Assembly (NCBI GenBank): GCA_900548815.1
Contig: URLR01000001.1
Location: 50,065-114,064, forward strand
Direction of reading: 5' to 3'
DNA: 64,000 nt
Origin: an uncultured Collinsella sp.
GTDB lineage: Bacteria > Actinomycetota > Coriobacteriia > Coriobacteriales > Coriobacteriaceae
Of the stretch, positions 57,123-64,000 are shown piece by piece. Position 1 is the first letter of the stretch. Each line of letters begins with the position of its first letter. The notes below the pieces were generated by a model. That model was not told the origin of the DNA and ran no database searches. It saw only the letters and a list, made by a program, of their open reading frames with translations. Both the position numbers and the translations under genes were made by a program.

Positions 57123-57905
57123 TTAACGGGCGCAGGATGTGCCGGCGCTCAGATGATTGATAAGACTTGCCTGGTAGGCGGCACCAAAGCCGTTATCGAT
57201 ATTGACGACCGATACGCCGCTGGCGCAGGAGTTGAGCATGGCGAGCAGCGCGGCTACGCCTCCAAAATTTGCGCCGTAGCCCACGCTGGTGGGAACGGCG
57301 ATGACCGGACAGCTCACCAGACCGCCGATAACGCTCGCCAGGGCGCCTTCCATGCCGGCGATGGCGATGACCACCTGCGCCTGGGCAAGTTCCTCGGCAT
57401 GCGCGAGCAGGCGGTGCAGGCCTGCGACACCTACGTCGTAGAGGCGGTCGACCTCGTTGCCATAGAATTCGGCCGTCAACGCGGCTTCCTCGGCGACGGG
57501 CAGGTCGCTCGTACCGGCGCAGGCGACAACGATGCGTCCGTTGCCGGTAGGGGAGGGCTTGCCGCCCACGAGGGCGAGCTGTGCGTCTGGGACATATCCC
57601 AGGTCGATGCCGTTGCCGAGGAGCTTCGAGGCGCGGGCTGCCTTTTCGGCGTCCAGGCGCGTGACCAGGATGCGCACCTGGCCGGCATTGAGTAATGCTT
57701 TGATAATGGCGGCAATCTGCTCGGCGGTTTTACCGGCGCCGTAGACAACCTCGCCGGCTCCCTGGCGCACCCCGCGTGAAAGATCGAGCTGCGCAAAACC
57801 CAGATTGGCGGTTGGCGCCGTCTGGATGCGCGTGAGGGCGACTGCCGGGGTGACTGTTCCGTCGGCAACATCGCTCAGCAATTGCTCAAGATCTCGCTTA
57901 TCCAT
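57123..57905 (-). CDS. larB: Pyridinium-3,5-biscarboxylic acid mononucleotide synthase LarB
   Basis: A 260-residue enzyme related to the PurE class. LarB carboxylates nicotinic acid adenine dinucleotide and cleaves it, the first step to the nickel-pincer cofactor. The C-terminal half holds the PurE-like core: 'VACAGTSDLPVAEEAA', 'YDVGVAGLHRLL', 'IAIAGMEGALASVIGGLV', 'PVIAVPTSVGYGANFGG' and 'NIDNGFGAAY'. The ATG at 57905 is preferred over one 11 codons upstream. larE, needed for sulfur transfer, is not in the window. Confidence 0.92.
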   Translation of the reverse strand: MDKRDLEQLLSDVADGTVTPAVALTRIQTAPTANLGFAQLDLSRGVRQGAGEVVYGAGKTAEQIAAIIKALLNAGQVRILVTRLDAEKAARASKLLGNGIDLGYVPDAQLALVGGKPSPTGNGRIVVACAGTSDLPVAEEAALTAEFYGNEVDRLYDVGVAGLHRLLAHAEELAQAQVVIAIAGMEGALASVIGGLVSCPVIAVPTSVGYGANFGGVAALLAMLNSCASGVSVVNIDNGFGAAYQASLINHLSAGTSCAR

Positions 57906-57928
57906 ATATGTTCCCTTCGACGGTGCAA

Positions 57929-57984
57929 AGTCTAGCACGAGAAGGGTAGTTTCCGAACACTAAGACAAAATTGTTCGGAAACTA
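57929..57984 (-). promoter_or_regulatory. larB promoter with overlapping 13-bp inverted repeat (probable TetR operator)
   Basis: Perfect arms TAGTTTCCGAACA (57947-57959) and TGTTCGGAAACTA (57972-57984) are 12 bp apart. On the - strand a -35 TTCGGA (57957-57952) lies in one arm, with a -10 TAGACT (57934-57929) 17 bp on. A repressor bound here would block RNA polymerase. The TetR protein of the same operon is the natural candidate. Confidence 0.65.
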
Positions 57985-58018
57985 TAGGACAGACTGATTC
58001 TATTGTTAGAAGGATCGA

Positions 58019-58654
58019 CTAGTCACGCAGGATGATGTCCATGGCGAGCATCAGATTGCGCTCGTCGATGGCAAACGGGGCGGCCTCGCGCGTCTTGGGC
58101 TTGGCGCAAAACGCGATGCCCGTGCCCGCGGCCTGAATCATGGGGATGTCGTTGGCGCCGTCGCCGATCGCGACGGTGTGGGCCATATCGACGCCGCACT
58201 CAACTGCCCAATCCAGCAGCTGGATGAGCTTGGATTCCTTGGTCACGATGTCGGCAGCCAACTTACCGGTGAGCTTGCCGTCTACGACCTCCAGGCGGTT
58301 CGCTAGACAAAAATCGATGCCCGCAGCGGCCACGATCTTATCGGCGACCTCGTGGAAGCCGCCGCTTACCACGCCGACCTTCCAGCCCTTGCTGTGCGCC
58401 GAGCGCACAAGCTCCAGCGCGCCGGGGGTAAACGTCACGCGCGCAAAGGTGCGCTCGAACACGCTCTCGTCCAGGCCGGCAAGCAGCCCCACGCGCTCCT
58501 CGAGCGCCTGCTTAAAGTCAAGCTCGCCGCGCATGGCGCGCTCGGTGATCTGCGCTACCTGCTTGCCCACGCCGGCCTCCTCGCCCAACAGGTCGATGAC
58601 CTCCTGGTTGATGAGCGTAGAGTCGATATCCATAACGATGAGGCGTGCAGTCAT
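58019..58654 (-). CDS. serB: Phosphoserine phosphatase SerB
   Basis: A 211-residue HAD-superfamily phosphatase for the last step of serine synthesis. HAD motif I is 'VMDIDSTLI' with the nucleophilic Asp, motif II is 'VVSGGFHEVADKI', and motifs III/IV are the Lys in 'VTKESK' and 'IGDGANDIPMIQAAG'. It lacks the N-terminal ACT domain of longer SerB forms. The ATG at 58654 is used; the upstream extension is shadow. It lies before larB on the same strand, separated by the larB promoter. Confidence 0.93.
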   Translation of the reverse strand: MTARLIVMDIDSTLINQEVIDLLGEEAGVGKQVAQITERAMRGELDFKQALEERVGLLAGLDESVFERTFARVTFTPGALELVRSAHSKGWKVGVVSGGFHEVADKIVAAAGIDFCLANRLEVVDGKLTGKLAADIVTKESKLIQLLDWAVECGVDMAHTVAIGDGANDIPMIQAAGTGIAFCAKPKTREAAPFAIDERNLMLAMDIILRD

Positions 58655-58910
58655 GGCGGGCCTTTCCGAGTGCAGTTGTATTGGGGCACATTGTCGCACG
58701 CGGCGCGCCTTGGCGACGGCCACGGCGCATCAATTGTTTCGTCTCCGTCAAGTCTTTGGGCATGAGCTACTTTTCCGCGGCACATCGACGTGGGTGCGAT
58801 AAGATAGAACGCCATGTCCGGCTGCGCGGTTTACGCAGGCTGGGCAAATCTGTACGACGCCGCCCGGAACGACACGGGGCGGCACAGATCCATAAAGGAG
58901 GATCACTGGT

Positions 58911-60698
58911 ATGAGCCAGACCCGTCCCATCGATGAGCATTCCATGCACACCCGTACCTGCGGCGAGCTTCGCTTCGAGAACGTGGGCGAAGAGGTCACC
59001 CTCACCGGTTGGGTGAGCCGTCGCCGCGACCACGGCGGCCTTATTTTCTGCGACCTTCGCGACCGCGAGGGCATCACGCAGCTCACCTTCGACCCCGAGC
59101 ACTCCGACGGCGATGCCTTTAAGATCGCCGAGACCATGCGTCCCGAGTGGCCCATCAAGATTCACGGCGTCGTGCGCGCCCGTGGCGAGGAGACCACCAA
59201 CACCAAGCTCGCGACCGGCGAGATCGAGGTCCTGACCGACCACGCCAAGGTTCTCAACACGTCCGTCACCCCGCCGTTCCAGATCGAGGACGGCATCGAG
59301 ACCAGCGAGGACACCCGCCTGCGCTACCGCTATCTGGACCTCCGCCGTCCCGAGATGATGGCCAACCTCAAGCTGCGCTCCGACTTCACCTTTGCCATTC
59401 GCGAGGCGCTGCACAACCGTGAGTTCATGGAGGTCGAGACGCCCTCCCTGTTTAAGTCCACGCCCGAGGGCGCCCGCGACTTCATCGTTCCCAGCCGCAT
59501 CCAGCCGGGCAACTTCTACGCCCTGCCGCAGTCCCCGCAGCTCCTGAAGCAGCTGCTCATGGTCGGTGGCGTCGAGCGCTACTACCAGGTTGCCAAGTGC
59601 TTCCGCGACGAGGACCTGCGTGCCGACCGTCAGCCCGAGTTCACTCAGGTCGATATCGAGATGTCCTTCGTGGACCAGAACGATGTCATGAGCGCGCTCG
59701 AGGAGGTTCTTGCCGATGCCTTCGGCCGCATGGGTGTCGAGATGCCCACGCCGCTGCGTCGCATGAACTACTGGGATGCCATGGACACCTATGGCTCCGA
59801 CAAGCCCGATACCCGCTATGACATGCATCTGGTCGACCTGACCGACATCTTTGCCAACTCCAAGTTCAAGGTCTTTGCGACTGCCGCAAACGAGGAGGGC
59901 TCTGTCGTCAAGGCCATCAACGCCAAGGGCGCTGGTGCCTGGGCACGTGCCAAGATCGATAAGCTTGCCGGCGTGGCCTCCACGTTTGGCGCCAAGGGCT
60001 TGGCCTGGATCGCTTTCCGCGAGGACGGCTCCATCAACAGCCCCATCGTCAAGTTCTTCTCGGACGAGGAGATGGCGGCTCTGCGCGAGCGCATGGACGT
60101 CGAGCCCGGCGACCTTGTGATGTTTGCCGCCGGCCCGCGCCTGCTCTCCGACGAGATCCTGGGCGGCATGCGTTCGCACATGGCCAATGCGCTCGAGATC
60201 AAGCGCGAGGGCCACGACTTCCTGTGGGTCGTCAACTTCCCGCTGTTCCACTGGGATGAGGACCGCAAGGCTTACGCTGCCGAGCACCAGCCGTTCACTC
60301 TGCCGACCGAGACCGACATCGCCAAGATCGAGGCCGATCCGCTGGCAGCCGGTTCGTGCACCTACGACTTTGTCATGGACGGCTTTGAGGCCGGCGGCGG
60401 CGGTATGCGTATCCACAACGCCGAGATGCAGATGTCCATGCTCAAGCTCCTGGGCTTTACCGAGGAGCGCGCCGAGTCTCAATTTGGCTTCCTCATGGAG
60501 GCCCTCAAGTTTGGTGCGCCCCCGATGGGCGGTTTCGCTCTGGGCCTGGACCGCGTGTGCATGCTGCTCACCGGCTCCGACTCCATCCGCGACGTCATGG
60601 CGTTCCCCAAGACGGCCAGCGGCTCCGATCTCATGTCGGGCGCCCCGAGTGCCGTTAGTGGCGCCCAGCTCAAGGACGTCAGCCTGCGCCTGATGTAG
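58911..60698 (+). CDS. aspS: Aspartyl-tRNA synthetase
   Basis: A 595-residue class II synthetase of bacterial type, with the N-terminal OB-fold anticodon domain ('VTLTGWVSRRRDHGGLIFCDLRD'), motif 2 'AKCFRDEDLRADRQPEFTQVD', the GAD insert domain (about residues 290-400) and motif 3 'GGFALGLDRVCMLLTG'. A GGAGGATCA site precedes the ATG. A strong terminator follows. Confidence 0.97.
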   Translation: MSQTRPIDEHSMHTRTCGELRFENVGEEVTLTGWVSRRRDHGGLIFCDLRDREGITQLTFDPEHSDGDAFKIAETMRPEWPIKIHGVVRARGEETTNTKLATGEIEVLTDHAKVLNTSVTPPFQIEDGIETSEDTRLRYRYLDLRRPEMMANLKLRSDFTFAIREALHNREFMEVETPSLFKSTPEGARDFIVPSRIQPGNFYALPQSPQLLKQLLMVGGVERYYQVAKCFRDEDLRADRQPEFTQVDIEMSFVDQNDVMSALEEVLADAFGRMGVEMPTPLRRMNYWDAMDTYGSDKPDTRYDMHLVDLTDIFANSKFKVFATAANEEGSVVKAINAKGAGAWARAKIDKLAGVASTFGAKGLAWIAFREDGSINSPIVKFFSDEEMAALRERMDVEPGDLVMFAAGPRLLSDEILGGMRSHMANALEIKREGHDFLWVVNFPLFHWDEDRKAYAAEHQPFTLPTETDIAKIEADPLAAGSCTYDFVMDGFEAGGGGMRIHNAEMQMSMLKLLGFTEERAESQFGFLMEALKFGAPPMGGFALGLDRVCMLLTGSDSIRDVMAFPKTASGSDLMSGAPSAVSGAQLKDVSLRLM

Positions 60699-60721
60699 GC
60701 GAGCGGCTACATATTGCCCGT

Positions 60722-60758
60722 AACGAGGGAAGGACGCGTGCCTTCCCTCGTTTTTTAT
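60722..60758 (+). terminator. Rho-independent terminator after aspS
   Basis: Perfect 12-bp stem AACGAGGGAAGG/CCTTCCCTCGTT, then TTTTTATG. Confidence 0.9.
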
Positions 60759-60795
60759 GCGCGGGCGTTGCGAGGGCATAGGTTGACTGGGCGTC

Positions 60796-60907
60796 GCGGA
60801 AACTGCGTCCCGGAATTTGCGTCCAGAATGGGATGTACTTTCCGCCAGGGTCGCTCAGCGGAAACTGTGTCCCATCATTGACGCTCGAAATGGGATGCGA
60901 TTTCCGT
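60796..60907. repeat. Dispersed imperfect hairpin, family C (tandem copies 2 and 3)
   Basis: Two units, 60796-60845 and 60858-60907, each run GCGGAAACTG..TCCC to GGGATG..TTTCCG and can fold on themselves. They differ from each other and from the copy at 728-777 mainly in loops. The spacer separates the aspS terminator from the HPr-like gene. Confidence 0.65.
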
Positions 60908-60993
60908 CCCGCCCTCAACAAGCATCTAACGCTACAATAACTACCACGTGGCTGGGTTTGGCCGGCCGAATGTGCGATGCCGCGGGAGGGGAC

Positions 60994-61242
60994 ATGGTCG
61001 AGTTTACAAAGACGATTAAAGATCCGTTGGGATTACATGCCCGCCCGGTTGCGCTGCTCTATGACATCATTGCCAAGCATCGTAGCGACGTGTCAGTCAG
61101 TATCGGCAATCGCCACACGGATGGCCGCGACGTTATAGGGCTCATGGCACTCTGCGGCGAATGTGGCGAAGACGTCGTGTTCCGCGTTTCGGGCGTGGAT
61201 GAGGCCTCCTGCGTCACGTCGATCAGAAACCTCTCGCTTTAA
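60994..61242 (+). CDS. HPr-like phosphocarrier protein with Asp at position 46
   Basis: An 82-residue HPr-fold protein. The phosphorylatable His15 is present in 'LGLHARPVA', so it can accept phosphate from Enzyme I. The regulatory site of Gram-positive HPr, Ser46 before 'IMG.MSL', is Asp46 here ('RDVIGLMAL'). It therefore cannot be phosphorylated by HPr kinase and may mimic the phosphorylated state. The ATG at 60994 has a GGGAGGGG site. No other PTS gene is next to it. Confidence 0.85.
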   Translation: MVEFTKTIKDPLGLHARPVALLYDIIAKHRSDVSVSIGNRHTDGRDVIGLMALCGECGEDVVFRVSGVDEASCVTSIRNLSL

Positions 61243-61296
61243 CCTCAACAATGTGACAAAGGGGCAGTCCCCTCTGTTGCATAAATTGGTATCAAT

Positions 61297-61334
61297 AGGC
61301 ACTGCAAAGAGACGGTCTTTGCAGTGCCTTTGTT
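61297..61334 (+). terminator. Rho-independent terminator after the HPr-like gene
   Basis: AGGCACTGCAAAGA/TCTTTGCAGTGCCT, 14-bp near-perfect stem with a short loop, then TTGTTT. Confidence 0.85.
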
Positions 61335-61378
61335 TCGTATAGGAAACTTTTTCGAAATCTGGATGGGGACCCTTTCCA

Positions 61379-61432
61379 AAAAGTTAACCACGTGTTAGTT
61401 TACTAAAGCGAACATAGGCGTGGTTAACTTTT
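61379..61432 (+). promoter_or_regulatory. feo operon control region: 14-bp inverted repeat around a TTAGT/ACTAA dyad
   Basis: Perfect arms AAAAGTTAACCACG (61379-61392) and CGTGGTTAACTTTT (61419-61432) enclose 26 bp holding GTTAGTTTACTAAAG. The region ends 43 bp before feoA. It could be a regulator site or an mRNA hairpin. An iron-responsive repressor of the DtxR or Fur type is expected for feo genes. Confidence 0.55.
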
Positions 61433-61475
61433 GCTGCGTCGATGTGAAGGACGAATCGATGTTAGGAGCCCAGTC

Positions 61476-61718
61476 ATGTCTTGCGGACCGCAGATGCCGG
61501 CAATGCCGCTTTCGATGGTAAAAGCGGGCGAAACCGTGCGCGTGTCTCGTGTAAAGGGCAATGAGGATATGAAGCACCACCTCAAGGACCTCGGCTTTGT
61601 CGAGGGCAACGAAATCCACGTGGTGAGCTCGAGTGGCGCCAATATCATCGTCACTGTGCTGGGCGCACGCTTTGGTATCGATTCCAAGGTTGCCATGCAC
61701 ATCATGACCGTCGGTTAG
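61476..61718 (+). CDS. feoA: Ferrous iron transport accessory protein FeoA (first)
   Basis: An 80-residue SH3-like small protein. After a short N-terminus (SCGPQMPAMPLSMV) it has the FeoA pattern 'VKAGETVRVSRVKGNEDMKHHLKDLGFVEGNEIHVV' and ends in a small strand. FeoA binds FeoB and tunes iron uptake. The ATG at 61476 follows TAGGAG. It is the first of two feoA genes. Confidence 0.88.
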   Translation: MSCGPQMPAMPLSMVKAGETVRVSRVKGNEDMKHHLKDLGFVEGNEIHVVSSSGANIIVTVLGARFGIDSKVAMHIMTVG

Positions 61719-61758
61719 TCGACGGTATTTCTGTACGCACTGAAAGGGGGACAAGTAA

Positions 61759-61980
61759 ATGAAGACGTTGGGTGACGTTAAGGTGGGCGAGAGCTCCACC
61801 ATCGTCAAGCTTCACGGTGAGGGTGCGCTTCGCCGCCACCTTATGGACCTGGGGCTCATCAAGGGCACTTCGTTCAAGGTCGTGAAGGTTGCACCGCTCG
61901 GTGATCCGGTCGAGATCAACGTGCGCGGCTACGAGCTTTCCATCCGCAAGGAGGAGGCCGCCGTCGTCGAGGTCCAGTAA
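61759..61980 (+). CDS. feoA: Ferrous iron transport accessory protein FeoA (second)
   Basis: A 73-residue FeoA domain: 'LGDVKVGESSTIVKL', 'GALRRHLMDLGLIKGTSFKV', 'APLGDPVEINVRGYELSIRKEEA'. It matches the canonical FeoA more closely than the first copy. It is separated from feoB by 123 bp that carry a dyad, so feoB may have its own control. Confidence 0.92.
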   Translation: MKTLGDVKVGESSTIVKLHGEGALRRHLMDLGLIKGTSFKVVKVAPLGDPVEINVRGYELSIRKEEAAVVEVQ

Positions 61981-62008
61981 GGACTCGCGGCGCATATTTC
62001 TGCAGATA

Positions 62009-62028
62009 AAGTTAGGTTTTTCTAACTT
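62009..62028 (+). promoter_or_regulatory. Dyad AAGTTAG-N6-CTAACTT before feoB
   Basis: Perfect 7-bp arms (62009-62015 and 62022-62028) reading TTAGG-ttttt-CTAA resemble the TTAGG/CCTAA half-sites of DtxR/IdeR operators. It lies 76 bp before feoB. Confidence 0.5.
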
Positions 62029-62103
62029 AATGCAGCATCTTTGAAGCACATTATCCAGCCTGCGCGGAGAAAGCAGCGCAGGCACACAAGGAAGAAGGAT
62101 TGA

Positions 62104-64000
62104 ATGGCGGATTCTCAGATCCATGTCGCGCTGGCGGGTAACCCCAACTGCGGCAAGACCACGCTTTTCAACCTGATCACCGGCGCCAACGGCTACGTTG
62201 GCAACTGGCCCGGCGTCACGGTTGAGAAAAAGGAAGCCAAGCTCCTAAGCGACAAGAACGTTACCATCACGGACCTCCCTGGCATCTACTCGCTTTCCCC
62301 CTACAGCCCCGAGGAGCAATGCTCGCGCGATTACCTCATGAGCGGCGAGCCCGATGTTGTCGTCCAAGTCGTCGATGCCACCAACCTCGAGCGCAACCTG
62401 TACCTGGCGCTTCAGGTTATCGAGACCGGCCTGCCCGTGGTCGTTGCCCTCAACATGGCCGACTTGGTCGAGAAGAACGGTGACAAGATCGACACCGACA
62501 AGCTGTCCAAGAAGCTCGGCTGCCCGGTCATGATGATCTCGGCTCTTAAGAACAAGGGTATCAAGGAGCTGTTCGAGCAGGTTAAGAAGTCCGCCGCTTC
62601 CAAGGGCCAGGTGCCGGAGCACAAGTTCGACTCTTCCATTGAGGACGTTCTGGACCACATCGAGAACAACCTGCCGGCAAGCGTTCCCGCCAACAAGCGC
62701 CGCTACTACGCTGTCAAGCTGTTCGAGCGTGATGCGGACGCCTGCAAGCTCATCAACCTCACTAAGGAGAAGGCCGCTCGCGTAGAGCAGCTGGTCGCCC
62801 AGTGCGAGCAGGATTGCGATGACGACGCCGAGTCCATCATCACCGGTGAGCGCTACGGCGTGATCGCGCACATCATCGACGAGTGCCTCACCAAGGCCCC
62901 GGCCAAGATGAGCACCTCCGAGAAGATCGACCGCGTGGTTACCAACCGTATTCTGGGCCTGCCGATCTTTGTCGTCATCATGTTCTGCGTGTACTACATC
63001 GCCGTTTCTACCTTGGGCGGCACGGTGACCGACTTCACCAACGACCAGCTCTTTGGTACCGACGGTTGGTATGTGCTCGGCCAGGGCCGCGACGCCTACG
63101 ATGAGGCTGTCGAGGCCGCGGGTGACGACGCTGACTCGGTCGACCCGGCGCAGTATGGCCCGTATGTTCCGGGTATTACCACCATGGTCCACGACGCGCT
63201 TGTGGCGGGTGGCACCGAGGACGGTGGCCTGGTCGATTCGCTCGTCTGTGACGGTATCGTCGGCGGCCTGGGCGCCATCTTCGGCTTTGTGCCGCAGATG
63301 TTCCTGCTTTTTGTGATGCTGTCCTTCCTGGAGGACTGCGGCTACATGGCCCGCGTCGCCTTTATCATGGACCGCGTGTTCCGCCGCTTTGGCCTGTCCG
63401 GTAAGTCGTTCATCCCCATGCTCGTGTCCTCAGGCTGCGGCGTCCCCGGCGTCATGGCTACCAAGACCATCGAGAACGAGAAGGACCGCCGCATGACGGT
63501 CATGACTACCACGTTCATCCCCTGCGGCGCTAAGCTGCCGATCATCGCCCTGCTCATGGGTTCCATCATCGGCGACTCTTCCACCACCGCGGCGTGGATC
63601 AGCCCGCTCTTCTACTTCCTGGGCGTCTTTGCCGTCATCGCCTCGGGCCTTATGCTCAAGAAGACCAAGCTCTTCGCCGGTCGCCCGACGCCGTTCGTTA
63701 TGGAGCTTCCCGCCTACCACTTCCCGGCGATCCGCTCTTGGGCGCTGCACGTGTGGGAGCGCTGCTGGGCCTTTATCAAGAAGGCCGGCACGGTCATCTT
63801 CGCGTCCACTGTCGTGGTTTGGTTCCTGTCCAACTTTGGTAGCTACAACGGTTCCTTTGGCTTCCTGCCTGCGATGGACGGCATCCCCGAGGAGTTCATG
63901 GACTACTCCGTGCTCGCCATGCTGGGCAACCTGGTCGCTTGGATCTTCGCCCCGCTCGGCTTTAGCACCTGGCAGGCAACCGCACTGACCGTCTCTGGCC
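62104..64000 (+). CDS. feoB: Ferrous iron transporter FeoB (partial, runs off the window)
   Basis: The first 632 residues of the GTP-driven Fe(II) permease. The G domain shows G1 'GNPNCGKTT', the Thr of G2 in 'GNWPGVTVEK', G3 'DLPG' and G4 'NMAD'. A helical insert follows, then the membrane part with the Gate motif 'SSGCGVPGVMATKTIE' and a second 'FIPCGAKLPII', each with the conserved Cys. A long acidic loop (about residues 320-350) lies between the first spans. The C-terminus is beyond position 64000. Confidence 0.95.
   Translation, partial: MADSQIHVALAGNPNCGKTTLFNLITGANGYVGNWPGVTVEKKEAKLLSDKNVTITDLPGIYSLSPYSPEEQCSRDYLMSGEPDVVVQVVDATNLERNLYLALQVIETGLPVVVALNMADLVEKNGDKIDTDKLSKKLGCPVMMISALKNKGIKELFEQVKKSAASKGQVPEHKFDSSIEDVLDHIENNLPASVPANKRRYYAVKLFERDADACKLINLTKEKAARVEQLVAQCEQDCDDDAESIITGERYGVIAHIIDECLTKAPAKMSTSEKIDRVVTNRILGLPIFVVIMFCVYYIAVSTLGGTVTDFTNDQLFGTDGWYVLGQGRDAYDEAVEAAGDDADSVDPAQYGPYVPGITTMVHDALVAGGTEDGGLVDSLVCDGIVGGLGAIFGFVPQMFLLFVMLSFLEDCGYMARVAFIMDRVFRRFGLSGKSFIPMLVSSGCGVPGVMATKTIENEKDRRMTVMTTTFIPCGAKLPIIALLMGSIIGDSSTTAAWISPLFYFLGVFAVIASGLMLKKTKLFAGRPTPFVMELPAYHFPAIRSWALHVWERCWAFIKKAGTVIFASTVVVWFLSNFGSYNGSFGFLPAMDGIPEEFMDYSVLAMLGNLVAWIFAPLGFSTWQATALTVSG

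Noticed and set aside
58767..60779. A 670-codon open frame on the - strand opposite aspS
   Set aside because: Shadow of aspS; the product is a repetitive His/Gly/Val-rich sequence.

Overview
The window looks like chromosome from a high-GC Gram-positive of the class Coriobacteriia, most like Collinsella. This is an inference from the codon use, the Actinobacteria-type housekeeping genes and the locus types, not from a database match. Coding density is high, most genes are on the + strand, and no insertion sequence, prophage, rRNA or CRISPR array was seen.

Layout. 1-480: end of a possible toxin-antitoxin pair. 600-672: tRNA-Phe. 968-6460: a GH5-like glycosidase, then rsmI, metG, rsmA and tatD. 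6719-17959: a near-complete phosphonate uptake and C-P lyase operon (phnD-C-E-E-G-H-I-J-K-M-L, a PHP-family cyclic-phosphate hydrolase in place of phnP/phnN, and phnO). The PHP gene is split by a one-base shift in a G8 run. 18053-27511: three tRNA genes (Leu-CAG, Arg-ACG, Ser-GCT), each followed by the same kind of structured repeat. Between them lie an SPFH protein, rlmH, proC, a small membrane protein, serS, two unknown genes and an AAA ATPase downstream of an iteron-like array. 27837-37335: a D,D-carboxypeptidase divergent from a VanRS-like two-component system, pstB with a PhoBR-like pair, a Wzz/BY-kinase/CpsB trio and an acetyltransferase. 37538-49769: htpG, two YhgE/Pip membrane proteins, an EamA transporter, an M20 amidohydrolase, a collapsed MFS gene and hisS. 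50028-58654: ppc, the lactate racemase locus (larA, larD, then larB-larC-tetR on the other strand) and serB. 58911-64000: aspS, an HPr-like protein, and feoA-feoA-feoB running off the end.

Themes. Phosphorus acquisition is strongly represented (phn operon, pstB, PhoBR-like regulators). The lar genes would build and use the nickel-pincer cofactor, but larC here has only its LarC1 half and larE is not in the window.

The least expected signal is in the spacers. Many carry very long, nearly perfect inverted repeats whose arms are specific to the site. Two sets have a conserved centre. Family A follows three different tRNA genes. It repeats the 3' end of its own tRNA plus terminator about 188-192 bp downstream and also carries the reverse complement of that tRNA's T arm. 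Family B brackets larA-larD. Family C is a dispersed imperfect hairpin. These families are the best candidates for something undescribed in this window.
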